NCBI GenBank assembly: GCA_020025675.1
Contig: JAHHRS010000041.1
Span: 1 to 18,474, forward strand
DNA: 18,474 nucleotides
DNA from: Oscillospiraceae bacterium
Lineage (GTDB): Bacteria > Bacillota > Clostridia > Oscillospirales > Oscillospiraceae
Direction: 5' to 3'
Made by a program: the position numbers and the translations under genes. The notes beneath the pieces were generated by a model, which saw only the letters and a list, made by a program, of their open reading frames with translations, made no database searches and was not told the DNA's origin. This document shows, one piece after another, positions 1-7,079 of the stretch. Numbering within the stretch: the stretch's first letter is position 1; every line of letters begins with the position of its first letter.

Positions 1-1
1 A

Positions 2-424
2 CAGACAGTTTTTGAAACCGCCATGTCCCTTATGGACGAGCAGAGTCAGAACGGCGCACAGGCGGATAATTCCGATAACAAAGAGTATAAGGACAGAACC
101 ATTGCAATTCTTAATGCACTGACAGGTGAGCTGTATCCATACTCGGACAGCTTTAAGCCGGAAGAGTGCTGCGGGCGGCCTATTGTGCCGGTAATTTACG
201 ATTTTAAGACCTCTATCAGCCTTGATGACTACATTTGCCGCAGTATTTTACCCTACGGGCTGGCCGCTCAGCTCCTTCTCAGCGAGGACCCGGAGGCCTC
301 ATCATTCTGTCAGCTCAGGTATGAAAGCCTTAAAGCAGGCCTTAAAACAGGGCTTCCGGCAGAATCGCAGCCTATACAGGATGTATACGGAGGCATAGAG
401 TACGGTGAATTTTCACGCTGGTGA
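2..424 (+). CDS. Conserved phage protein of unknown function, 5' end cut by window
   Basis: The reading frame is open to the window's first codon, so the true start lies just outside. The first internal ATG (position 23) has no ribosome binding site and falls inside the motif TVFETAM, which I recall as the beginning of a small conserved protein in prophages of gut Clostridia. About 140 residues are present, acidic, with no signal peptide or membrane segment. The C-terminal GGIEYGEFSRW is also typical of that family as I recall it. It sits 8 bases before the next late gene, so it belongs to the structural operon, perhaps as a head-tail or adaptor component. The function is not established by the sequence; the phage assignment is fairly safe from context. 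Confidence 0.7.
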   Translation, partial: QTVFETAMSLMDEQSQNGAQADNSDNKEYKDRTIAILNALTGELYPYSDSFKPEECCGRPIVPVIYDFKTSISLDDYICRSILPYGLAAQLLLSEDPEASSFCQLRYESLKAGLKTGLPAESQPIQDVYGGIEYGEFSRW

Positions 425-432
425 GGTGAGAA

Positions 433-2226
433 ATGAACGAAAAAATATATTCCCTTAAAGCCTTTTCGGGTCTTTGCGAAAATCCGGACGGTGATACTAA
501 GCTTTCTTTCGGACAGGCTTCGGTGTGCAAAAATTTTGCCGTAACCCGTGACGGTAACCTCCGCCGCCGTGCCGGCAGCAAAACCCTTATAAAGTTGGGC
601 AGCGCCCCCGTCAGAGGTATCTGGCAGGGTTTGGTTAAGGGTGAAGATGAGCTTATATGCGCCTGTGACGGTAATATCTGGCGGCTTTCTGAGGAAGAAA
701 ACGGAGTGTTTTCAATGCAGAATCTGGGGGCAATGAACACAGACAGAGAAGTTCACTTTTTTCCCTTTTCAAACCTGCTTTACATGATAAACGGCATTGA
801 ATACAAGGTTTTTGACGGAAAAAGTTTGAAAAATGTGGACGGATACAGACCCCTTGTGGCGGTCACGGTGCCCCCTGCCGGCGGCGGTGAAACACTGGAA
901 AGGGTAAACAGACTCAGCGGCTGCCGCAGACTTTGGCTCTCACCTGACGGTAAGGGAACGGAATTTAAATTGCCGGAAGAGAATATTCTCTCTCTGGACT
1001 ACGTTAAAGACCTTAAAACAGGTGCTTTACTGGACAAAAGCTTATACAGCGCAGATCTTGCCCAAGGAAAAATTATCTTTTCATCTCCTCCTGCCCAGGC
1101 TGTGAACAGCATTGAAGCAGGCTGGACAATGAAAAAAAATTACAGGCAGGATGTACTTTCAATGCGCTTCGGCGAGCTTTACAACGGTACTCAGGACAGC
1201 CGCATTTTCCTTTACGGCGACGGCTCAAACCGCTGCATCTACTCTGATCTGGACTATGACGGCAATCCCAGAGCCGATTACTTCCCCGACTTAAACGAGC
1301 TGAGAGTGGGGGACGAAAACAGCCCTGTCACCGGTCTTATACGCCATTATTCAAGCCTTATCTGTTTTAAAAGTCACAGTGCATGGTCAATTCGTTACGG
1401 CAATATAGAACTAAAAGACAAAACCGTGACAGCGGCTTTTTATTGCAGTCCCATAAACAGAAGCATAGGCAATGAGGCTATGGGACAGCAAAAGCTTGTT
1501 TTAAACTCTCCACGCAGTCTCCACGGTCGAGACCTTTTTGAATGGCGCAACGCCAGCGCATATTCATCCGGTGTTACTCAGGACGAGCGGCAGGCAAAGC
1601 GGATAAGCGACAGAATATTTAAAACTCTGGGAGAATTCGACTTTAGCAAATGTATTTGTTTTGATGACAATGTTGCGCAGGAATATTATATATCTTGCGG
1701 AAATTCCTGCCTTGTGCAAAATTACGCATGTGACGCATGGTATCTCTATGAGGGCCTGAATGCTACCGCCTTCCAGAACTACCGCGGCGAACTGATATTC
1801 GGCACCGCAGACGGGGAGATTAAAAGCCTTTCCTACCGCTGGAAAAGTGATGACGGAAAGGCAATAAAAGCTTACTGGGAGTCCGGCGCCATGAGTTTCG
1901 GCCTTGACAGCAGGAGAAAATACTCATGTATGCTGTGGGTGGGAATTAAGCCTGAGAGCTTCGGAGAACTTCATGTAAGTATTCAGACCGACAGGCGCAG
2001 CCGCTACGGGGACAAAAAAATCGTATCCTCAATCGCAAGCTTTTGTCCCGCCGATTTCAGCCGCTGGAGCTTTAAAACCAACCGTAAGCCACAAATTCAC
2101 AGGCTGAAACTGAAAGCAAAAAAATTCGTATACTATAAGCTCATTTTTGAAAGCCGCTCGCCCAACACTGCCGCAACGGTGCTGGCCTCGGACCTGAGAC
2201 TGCGGCTCACAGGCTGGGCTAAGTAA
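433..2226 (+). CDS. Large phage virion protein, nozzle/stabilisation-like
   Basis: A 597-residue protein starting at an ATG behind a GAGGTGAG ribosome binding site, 8 bases after the previous gene. Residues 26-50 read FGQASVCKNFAVTRDGNLRRRAGSK in pattern: an aromatic-rich lead-in, then a basic 'RRR-G' segment. The same layout opens tail tubular B/nozzle proteins and P22 gp10-like stabilisation proteins of short-tailed phages. The rest is rich in aromatic residues, glycine and short beta-strand-like stretches, as expected for a beta-propeller nozzle, with no transmembrane helix. It lies immediately before the fibre genes, as a nozzle should. The family link is pattern recognition only; another large tail or baseplate protein is the alternative. 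Confidence 0.55.
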   Translation: MNEKIYSLKAFSGLCENPDGDTKLSFGQASVCKNFAVTRDGNLRRRAGSKTLIKLGSAPVRGIWQGLVKGEDELICACDGNIWRLSEEENGVFSMQNLGAMNTDREVHFFPFSNLLYMINGIEYKVFDGKSLKNVDGYRPLVAVTVPPAGGGETLERVNRLSGCRRLWLSPDGKGTEFKLPEENILSLDYVKDLKTGALLDKSLYSADLAQGKIIFSSPPAQAVNSIEAGWTMKKNYRQDVLSMRFGELYNGTQDSRIFLYGDGSNRCIYSDLDYDGNPRADYFPDLNELRVGDENSPVTGLIRHYSSLICFKSHSAWSIRYGNIELKDKTVTAAFYCSPINRSIGNEAMGQQKLVLNSPRSLHGRDLFEWRNASAYSSGVTQDERQAKRISDRIFKTLGEFDFSKCICFDDNVAQEYYISCGNSCLVQNYACDAWYLYEGLNATAFQNYRGELIFGTADGEIKSLSYRWKSDDGKAIKAYWESGAMSFGLDSRRKYSCMLWVGIKPESFGELHVSIQTDRRSRYGDKKIVSSIASFCPADFSRWSFKTNRKPQIHRLKLKAKKFVYYKLIFESRSPNTAATVLASDLRLRLTGWAK

Positions 2227-2240
2227 AGGGGAGAAAAATA

Positions 2241-2996
2241 ATGGCATTTATAAAACTTACCGATGATTTGGAAATTATATCCAAACTTCCTGACGAGCCT
2301 AACGACTTAGGCGGCCTTACAGCCGCAGAGTTAAAGGCGGAATTTGACAAGGCGGGAAAGGCAGTTCAGACCTACATTAACGATGTGCTGCTGCCCTCAA
2401 TGGAAAAAGACGGGGCAAAAGATTTGGGAATAATAGAGGTATCCGGTTTGTCGGGAGCCAAAACCGTACAGGCGGCGCTGGAAAAACTGGTGGAGGCAAT
2501 AGAGGGAGTGTCTGTCGGCACAATTCCCGATGAGAGCTTAGGGGAGATTAAGCTCAAAAACGGTGCAGTTACCAACTCAAAGCTTGCCGTCTCCGCAGTA
2601 AAAAGGGAAAATATTGCACCTGCTGCCGTAAGCGGAGACAAGCTTGCGGAGGGCGCTGTAAGTCAGGGGAAAATTGCCTCTGAGAGTGTGGGCACGGCGG
2701 AAATTAAAAATCTGTCGGTAACAGAGGAAAAAATAGCCCCGGCTGCGGTAAGCGTTGAAAAAATTTCAGACGGTGCGGTGACGGCAGAAAAGCTTCAAAA
2801 GCTCAGCGTCAACGGGGAAAAACTGACAGCGGGAGCAGTATCGGAAAATAAAATTGCCCCCGGTGCAGTAACGATGGCAAAGCTCAGTCAGGACGTAAAG
2901 AACGCTTTTGCCCCTGCTTATTCCTGCGGAACTTCCGAACTCACGCCGGGATCGTCCGCTCTGGAAACCGGAAAGCTGTACATTGTGTACGAGTGA
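2241..2996 (+). CDS. Phage tail-fibre shaft protein with decapeptide repeats
   Basis: A 251-residue protein whose ATG follows a GGGGAG ribosome binding site. Residues 1-100 form a non-repetitive attachment part. Residues 101-216 are a strict 10-residue repeat of the form xGAV[T/S]xxK[I/L]A, with a valine at every tenth position from 110 to 210. Such phase-locked repeats are typical of trimeric fibre shafts in phage tails. The last 35 residues (from about 217) are non-repetitive and end in GKLYIVYE, probably a cap or junction to the next fibre protein. The gene lies between the nozzle-like gene and the glycine-rich gene, in the usual order of proximal fibre before distal tip. The exact host-attachment role is inferred. 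Confidence 0.75.
   Translation: MAFIKLTDDLEIISKLPDEPNDLGGLTAAELKAEFDKAGKAVQTYINDVLLPSMEKDGAKDLGIIEVSGLSGAKTVQAALEKLVEAIEGVSVGTIPDESLGEIKLKNGAVTNSKLAVSAVKRENIAPAAVSGDKLAEGAVSQGKIASESVGTAEIKNLSVTEEKIAPAAVSVEKISDGAVTAEKLQKLSVNGEKLTAGAVSENKIAPGAVTMAKLSQDVKNAFAPAYSCGTSELTPGSSALETGKLYIVYE
2556..2888 (+). repeat. In-frame 30-base coding repeats (decapeptide units)
   Basis: About eleven consecutive 10-residue units inside the fibre gene. The pattern G-A-V-S/T-x-x-K-I/L-A recurs with perfect register (valine at residues 110, 120 and so on to 210). The nucleotide copies have diverged, so the repeat is old or under protein-level selection rather than a recent tandem expansion. Confidence 0.8.
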
Positions 2997-3008
2997 GGCG
3001 GTGAAAAT

Positions 3009-3836
3009 ATGAGCAAAAACATATACACGGGAGTAGACGGAAATGCCAGAAAGGTGAAGAAAATTTACCTTGGAGTGGGAAATACCGCCCGAAAAGTTAA
3101 AAAAATATACATAGGAGTTAATGGCACTGCCCGTCAGTGCTGGGCATCGGCCTTTGACTTTTCCTACACAGGTAACTATAAATTTTCCGGAAATCCTGAA
3201 GGGGACTGGGCAATAAGTTTTCTCTCCGGCGGAACTCTCACCCTCCGCTCTGTACCTACACCCATTGATGTTTTCTGCGTTGAAGGCGGCTATAAAGGTT
3301 CAAAGGGTACTCACTGGGACGACGGCTATACCGACTTCTGGTATGGGGGCGCGGGAGGCAGAGGCGGTAAATGCAACAAAATTACAGGCCTTAAAGTTAA
3401 TGAAGGTGAATATTACATTCGTGTAGGCGGCCCGGAGGAAGATTCCCAAGCCTTTGGGGTACGGGCAATCGATGGGTCAAGCGGAGCCGGATACGGAGGG
3501 GGCGGAGGCGAATGGGACGGCGGACGGGGCGGAGACGGTGCATACGCTTTTTTTGACAGCTCCTTCACCGCACCGGGATTCAGCGCCGGATACAGATTCG
3601 GCGCCGGCGGCGGCGGAGCGGCCGGAGCAAAAATAGATTCCTCAGGTGTGGGCTCATACGGAACCCCCGGCGCAGGCGGCAGCAGCGGCGGCGGAAGAGG
3701 ATGCAGATGGACAAGCGACAGCCCTTCTTCCGGTGCCGCAAACAGCGGCGGCGGTGGCGGCGGCGGTGCTTACAGCGCAGGTAATAATATCGGAAGCGGC
3801 GGCTCCGGCGTGGTTGTTATCAGAAATGCAAGATGA
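3009..3836 (+). CDS. Glycine-rich phage fibre-tip/adhesin-like protein
   Basis: A 275-residue protein with an ATG behind GAGGCGGTG. The N-terminus is three tandem 14-residue units (residues 3-44) of the form K-x-I-Y-x-G-V-x-G/N-x-A-R-x-V. A middle beta-rich part (about 45-150) leads into a glycine-rich domain (about 155-265) with runs such as GGGGG, ending in SGVVVIRNAR. Short repeats followed by a polyglycine domain with a VVIR ending are a familiar architecture of phage tail tips and receptor-binding adhesins in Firmicute prophages. Its position directly after the repeat fibre supports distal receptor binding. Several long open frames overlap it on both strands; these are by-products of the GC-rich glycine codons. 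Confidence 0.7.
   Translation: MSKNIYTGVDGNARKVKKIYLGVGNTARKVKKIYIGVNGTARQCWASAFDFSYTGNYKFSGNPEGDWAISFLSGGTLTLRSVPTPIDVFCVEGGYKGSKGTHWDDGYTDFWYGGAGGRGGKCNKITGLKVNEGEYYIRVGGPEEDSQAFGVRAIDGSSGAGYGGGGGEWDGGRGGDGAYAFFDSSFTAPGFSAGYRFGAGGGGAAGAKIDSSGVGSYGTPGAGGSSGGGRGCRWTSDSPSSGAANSGGGGGGGAYSAGNNIGSGGSGVVVIRNAR
3015..3140 (+). repeat. Three tandem 42-base repeats at the start of the glycine-rich gene
   Basis: Three in-frame copies encode KNIYTGVDGNARKV, KKIYLGVGNTARKV and KKIYIGVNGTARQC. They match closely in protein sequence and partly in DNA. They are a likely attachment module that lets the tip protein bind the fibre or baseplate. Confidence 0.75.
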
Positions 3837-3863
3837 TGCAGTGGGGAATAATAACAAAAAACC

Positions 3864-3962
3864 ATGGCAGAAATTGGCATAATGCACCATGTGTTAGTTA
3901 AAATACCGCAGCGGTGGGGAAAGAACGGAGAGAAAGGCATAGACACATGGACAGCACTATAA
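3864..3962 (+). CDS. Candidate 32-residue phage small protein
   Basis: Between the glycine-rich gene and the coiled-coil gene lies an open frame of 32 codons, ATG at 3864 to TAA at 3960-3962. It starts MAEIGIMHHVLVK and ends GEKGIDTWTAL. The residue mix (conserved-looking Trp, Gly and His, few rare codons) reads like real protein, and the frame fills most of the 138-base gap, stopping 12 bases before the next ATG. A GGGGA at 3843-3847 is a possible ribosome binding site, though 16 bases is a long spacing; the internal ATG at 3882 is an alternative start. Tail-fibre regions often carry such tiny genes. The function is unknown and the call moderate. Confidence 0.4.
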   Translation: MAEIGIMHHVLVKIPQRWGKNGEKGIDTWTAL

Positions 3963-3974
3963 GGGGGAATTTCC

Positions 3975-4760
3975 ATGAATTTTAAAGAGCGTGCAAAAGA
4001 GATAGAGGATTATTTTGAACGGGAAAAGCAGGCGGAGCTTTCCCGACTGGAGCAGGAGCACAAAAGAGATCTGGAGGCGCTTGAGGCGGAAAATCAGGCG
4101 GTGGAGCAGAATTATGCCAAACAGGGCAATAATCTGGCGGTGCAGTATGAGCGCAATCGCCGCAACTTCAACGAACAGGCCCAGTCAAGAGGTTTAAACA
4201 CCGGCACCGCATCTCAGGCTGCACTGGCTCAGAACAGTGTCTATCTCCGTGATTTCGGGGAACTGTCCGGCAAAAGAGCGGCGGCAAGAGAGCGTGGGAG
4301 AGTTGGAATTCATAATTTATCCGTGGATTACAACCGGAAAGCCGCAGACGCTGCCGCCGGCAGCGACAGACGTAAGCAGGAGGCACTTTTTAAAGAGCAG
4401 GAAAAGGACATGCAAAGGCGCTTTGCACAGGCCCAGACTTTGGCAAAGTACGGAGACTTCAGTATTTATGCCCAGCTCTACGGAAAGGAGCAGGCGGATA
4501 AAATGGAAGCGGTCTGGAAAGCGCAAAATCCCGACCTTGCCTATAAAACCGGCAAAATCAGCCAAGGGGAGTATCTGCGCCTTACGGGGCACTTGCCCGG
4601 TGAGAGCAAAAGCAGAGGCAGAAGCGGCGGTGGCCGCCGCAGCAGCAGTAAAAAGAAAAAAGCCGAAAACAAGAGGGAGGGACAATTTTACGGCAATGAG
4701 AAAGTTATCGTAAGCAAAAGTCCCAATAAAAATAACTACCTTGTTAATAGCAGGTTCTGA
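3975..4760 (+). CDS. Coiled-coil phage virion-associated protein
   Basis: A 261-residue, highly charged protein with an ATG behind AAGGGGGAA. Residues 1-75 are a long Glu/Lys/Gln-rich coiled coil. The segment SRGLNTGTASQAALAQ (about 72-87) and the later QAQTLAKYGDFSIYAQLYG and NPDLAYKTGKIS patterns are ones I recall in late-operon proteins of Clostridia prophages. The last 55 residues are very basic and Ser/Arg/Gly-rich (about 210-235), which may bind DNA or be disordered. There is no signal peptide and no membrane segment. It is the last gene before a terminator. An internal virion or ejection role would fit a short-tailed phage, but that is inference. The C-terminus ends in VNSRF. Confidence 0.6.
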   Translation: MNFKERAKEIEDYFEREKQAELSRLEQEHKRDLEALEAENQAVEQNYAKQGNNLAVQYERNRRNFNEQAQSRGLNTGTASQAALAQNSVYLRDFGELSGKRAAARERGRVGIHNLSVDYNRKAADAAAGSDRRKQEALFKEQEKDMQRRFAQAQTLAKYGDFSIYAQLYGKEQADKMEAVWKAQNPDLAYKTGKISQGEYLRLTGHLPGESKSRGRSGGGRRSSSKKKKAENKREGQFYGNEKVIVSKSPNKNNYLVNSRF

Positions 4761-4766
4761 AAAAAT

Positions 4767-4806
4767 AAGCCGAATGGAGTCCCGAAGCGGATTACATTCG
4801 GCTTTT
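4767..4806 (+). terminator. Intrinsic terminator closing the phage late operon
   Basis: AAGCCGAATG at 4767-4776 pairs perfectly with CATTCGGCTT at 4795-4804, a 10-bp stem with an 18-base loop, followed by a short T-rich tail (TTTTAATA, partly within the stem). It lies 6 bases after the last phage gene's stop codon. The T tract is short, so termination may be partial. Confidence 0.65.
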
Positions 4807-4807
4807 A

Positions 4808-5195
4808 ATATACATGTGAGGGCAGAAAAAATAAATCGGCGGCAGTTAAAACAGCGGACAGGGAAATTGGTAAATAATAGAATTTAAAAGGCGGTAAAGC
4901 TGTAAAATTCTTACATAAAACAGGCATGGAAAAATTAAAATAAATAGTCAGAAAAATAACAATAATTTATCTGCTTTTAATATATCCCAAACAGGCAGGG
5001 ATTTAACCGAAGCAGGAGAAATTTCCATAATTTTCCCTGCTTTAGCAATATTTTGTCTAAATTTCCCGATTTAACCTAAGTTTCAAGCTAAAAATCTAAG
5101 ATACATGCTTATTGACGATTATTTAACACAACAAAACAGCTGCACAACAGGCAAAAACAGCAAGCAAAATAAAGTGAAAAAATTAACGAAAGGTA
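4808..5195. other. AT-rich non-coding stretch at the prophage edge
   Basis: No open frame with a ribosome binding site is visible on either strand in these roughly 390 bases. The stretch is strongly AT-rich with many A runs, unlike the phage genes to its left. It contains an inverted repeat (GCAGGGA at 4995-5001 with TCCCTGC at 5034-5040) and a second copy of the left arm (AGCAGG at 5011-5016) that could compete for the same partner. No tRNA, recognisable attachment core or IS end was seen. It may be the boundary between prophage and host DNA, but nothing proves it. Confidence 0.4.
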
Positions 5196-5224
5196 TTGAC
5201 AAATACTTAACAACAGGCTATAAT
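5196..5224 (+). promoter_or_regulatory. Near-perfect sigma-A promoter of the zinc-ribbon gene
   Basis: TTGACA at 5196-5201 and TATAAT at 5219-5224 are exact consensus boxes with the ideal 17-base spacer. Transcription should begin near 5231, giving an untranslated leader of about 95 bases. The leader carries a small palindrome CGGCTTAAAGCCG at 5290-5302. Confidence 0.85.
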
Positions 5225-5326
5225 CACAATAGAAAGTTAAATAAGTAACAAACACAGAAAACAAATAAAAAAATTAAAATGAAATTAAACGGCTTAAAGC
5301 CGGCAAATAAACGGAGGTAATTGATT

Positions 5327-5563
5327 ATGAAGTGCCCTCGCTGCGGACATGAAATGGTTATGGACAATCACAGAAGAATGGATATGTATATGTGCTACGA
5401 TTGCGGGTACATTGAAGGCCGTGATATAGAGCAAAAGCCTCATGCCACAAACTTTGAACGCCTCCAGAATATGAATCTGAACGAAAGTATAGCCTTCCTC
5501 TCTGAAAACTTCGGCATTGACGAAAGATGTATCGCAATGTGGATGGAAAACAGGGTGGCGTGA
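5327..5563 (+). CDS. Small zinc-ribbon protein
   Basis: A 78-residue protein. I place the start at ATG 5327, nine bases after the GGAGG at 5313-5317; a TTG at 5321 is in frame but too close to that site. Residues 3-26 hold CPRC and CYDC, a CxxC-x16-CxxC zinc-ribbon pattern. Residues 41-75 (TNFERLQNMN through AMWMENRV) look helical and loosely recall small phage-borne proteins with a 'TNADRIR-M-DEELAEFL' tail. The gene has its own consensus promoter and terminator, so it is a monocistronic unit. It may be a prophage-edge accessory gene or a host orphan. The partner and function are unknown; a nucleic-acid-binding or protein-protein adaptor role is usual for free zinc ribbons. Confidence 0.7.
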   Translation: MKCPRCGHEMVMDNHRRMDMYMCYDCGYIEGRDIEQKPHATNFERLQNMNLNESIAFLSENFGIDERCIAMWMENRVA

Positions 5564-5578
5564 TTTTTAAATTTTAGT

Positions 5579-5609
5579 GCAGCATCCGAATTTCGGGTGC
5601 TGCTTTTTT
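5579..5609 (+). terminator. Intrinsic terminator of the zinc-ribbon gene
   Basis: GCAGCATCCGA at 5579-5589 pairs with TCGGGTGCTGC at 5593-5603 (11 bp including one T-G wobble, 3-base loop), followed directly by six T. This is a textbook Rho-independent terminator 15 bases after the stop codon. Confidence 0.9.
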
Positions 5610-5640
5610 ATTTTAAGCTTTAATCCTGGCAAAATAAGCA

Positions 5641-6456
5641 TTGTTTTACAATGCAACAATAGAGCAGATTTCTCAGGATGTAAAAAATAAATTAGGCAGT
5701 GACACTGTGGGAGTGGTTTTCCCAATTTTGAGCCGCAACCGTTTTTCAATCTGCCTTAAAGGCATAGCAGGCGGCGTTAAGAAAATAGTTCTGATGCTGA
5801 GCTATCCTGCCGATGAAGTGGGAAATCATCTGGTGGATTAGGATGTTAATGTGCTTTGCTGTGATATTCACACCAGAGAGCGTTCAAAGAGAAGACTTAA
5901 AGAGGCCGGTGCAAACATAGTTCTGGGTATGGACGATATTCTGACCTCATCTGTAAACGGCAGCGGTTATAACGATGATTACGGCCTTTTGGGTACTAAC
6001 AAGGCCACCGAGACTACCGTCAAGCTTTTCCCCAGAGACTGCCGCAAGGTTGTGGAGGGTATACAGCAGAGAATTTTTGAGAAATGCTGAAAGCAAATCG
6101 AGGTCATGGTCTACGGTGACGGTGCGTTTAAGGACCCTGTCGGCAAAATCTGGGAGCTTGCAGACCCTGTTACCTCTCCCGCCTATACCGACGGTCTTGC
6201 AGGACAGCCAAATGAAATTAAGCTTAAATATCTGGCGGATAACGACTTTGCTCATCTCAGCGGTCAGGAGCTTAAAGACGCCGTTTCCGAGCGCATCCGC
6301 AATAAGGAGGAAAGAAGTGCTGACAGCATGGTTTCTCATGGGACTACACCAAGAAGAATTGTTGATCTTGTAGGTTCTCTGTGTGACCTGACCTCAGGTT
6401 CAGGGGACAAGGGAACGCCTGTTGTGCTTGTACAGGGTTACTTTAATCCAAATGAT
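5641..6456 (+). pseudogene. Decayed CofE-like (F420-0:glutamate ligase family) gene
   Basis: Three segments in one frame read as a single protein interrupted by stops. The first contains ATIEQISQDV, DTVGVVFPILSRNRFSICL and YPADEVGNHLVD. The second has DIHTRERSKRRLKEAGAN and NGSGYNDDYGLLGTNKATE. The third has MVYGDGAFKDPVGKIWELAD and GSGDKGTPVVLVQGYF. I recognise these as the conserved blocks of the clostridial proteins annotated as coenzyme F420-0:L-glutamate ligase. The N-terminal 50 or so residues are missing, a central block between HLVD and DIHTRER has been lost in frame, and in-frame stops stand at TAG 5839-5841 and TGA 6088-6090. No promoter or ribosome binding site precedes it. The identity is good; it cannot be functional as read. 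Confidence 0.8.
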
Positions 6457-6977
6457 AATCTGCTCAAAAGAAATATTATTTACCTCCTTTTTTGTGTGCC
6501 TTGTTTTATATTTTAATAACGGATAACATTCATATTTAGCCTCCTAATGTTATCATATAATTAAATACAAGCTTTGGCAGTGTTTTTTAATGAATAGGAA
6601 AAAGGGGAAAAGCTTGGAAAAGCCTGTCAGACATATTTAACAGTGTTTAATTGTGCCGGGGAATCAGCCGCCGTGCCGTACAGCAGAGCCTTTGACAGCC
6701 GAAATATTAAAATAACAACAGAAAATACACAGTGTGGATTGAAGAGTGTTAAGCAGAAAATCTGGAAAGCAGTCAATAAACTTGCAAACATTCAGTCAAG
6801 TTATGGTGAGAGTTTAACACCTAAAAAAAATCATGTTAATATATTTCGGGCAAAGCGACTAAATGATTTAACCGAAAGCCAATTAAATAAACAAATTTAG
6901 TGCATTTTGCATACCAAATGTAAAACTTATCATAAAGATTGCAAAAGTCTTGACACGGTGTTTCCAGCAACACTCAC
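6457..6977. other. AT-rich stretch with no convincing gene
   Basis: After the CofE-like remnant the frame runs into unrelated, T-rich sequence. The stretch holds an inverted repeat (GATAACATT at 6522-6530, AATGTTATC at 6546-6554) and a second one (CAAGCTTT at 6568-6575, AAAGCTTG at 6609-6616). On the - strand there are two good ribosome binding sites, AGGAGG at 6540-6545 followed by ATG (6531-6533) for a six-codon frame, and GGAGGT near 6481-6486, neither leading into a real gene. An 85-codon + frame from a GTG at 6643 has no ribosome binding site and no family I recognise. I read the stretch as deletion scar. Confidence 0.4.
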
Positions 6978-7006
6978 TTGACTAAAGGCTCAGTAAAATT
7001 TATAAT
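6978..7006 (+). promoter_or_regulatory. Sigma-A promoter of the truncated deoR-type gene
   Basis: TTGACT at 6978-6983 and TATAAT at 7001-7006 with a 17-base spacer. Transcription should begin near 7013. This shows that an upstream TTG extension of the coding frame, whose first codon coincides with the -35 box, is not the real start. Confidence 0.75.
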
Positions 7007-7031
7007 AAAGAATAAAGCAATATTTTATATG

Positions 7032-7046
7032 CAGCTGAGTCAGCTG
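7032..7046. promoter_or_regulatory. Palindrome between promoter and deoR-type gene
   Basis: CAGCTGA-G-TCAGCTG is a perfect 15-base dyad at about +20 to +34 from the predicted transcript start. It could be the autoregulatory operator of the regulator or a small mRNA hairpin. No second copy was noticed in the window. Confidence 0.35.
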
Positions 7047-7079
7047 ATGAACGGAAGTGTTGATGGGAGAGCCTTGAAG

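Noticed and set aside
3646..3890. Long Ala-rich open frames on both strands inside the glycine-rich gene
   Set aside because: GC-rich glycine codons remove stops in other frames; these frames have no start signals and low-complexity products.
6643..6900. 85-codon + strand frame from GTG in the scar region
   Set aside because: No ribosome binding site, no promoter, no recognisable family, and surrounded by decayed sequence; it is described only as part of the gap.
6978..7079. Extended N-terminus of the DeoR-type protein from TTG 6978
   Set aside because: That TTG is the -35 box of the promoter, and the added residues do not fit the family; ATG 7080 has a ribosome binding site.
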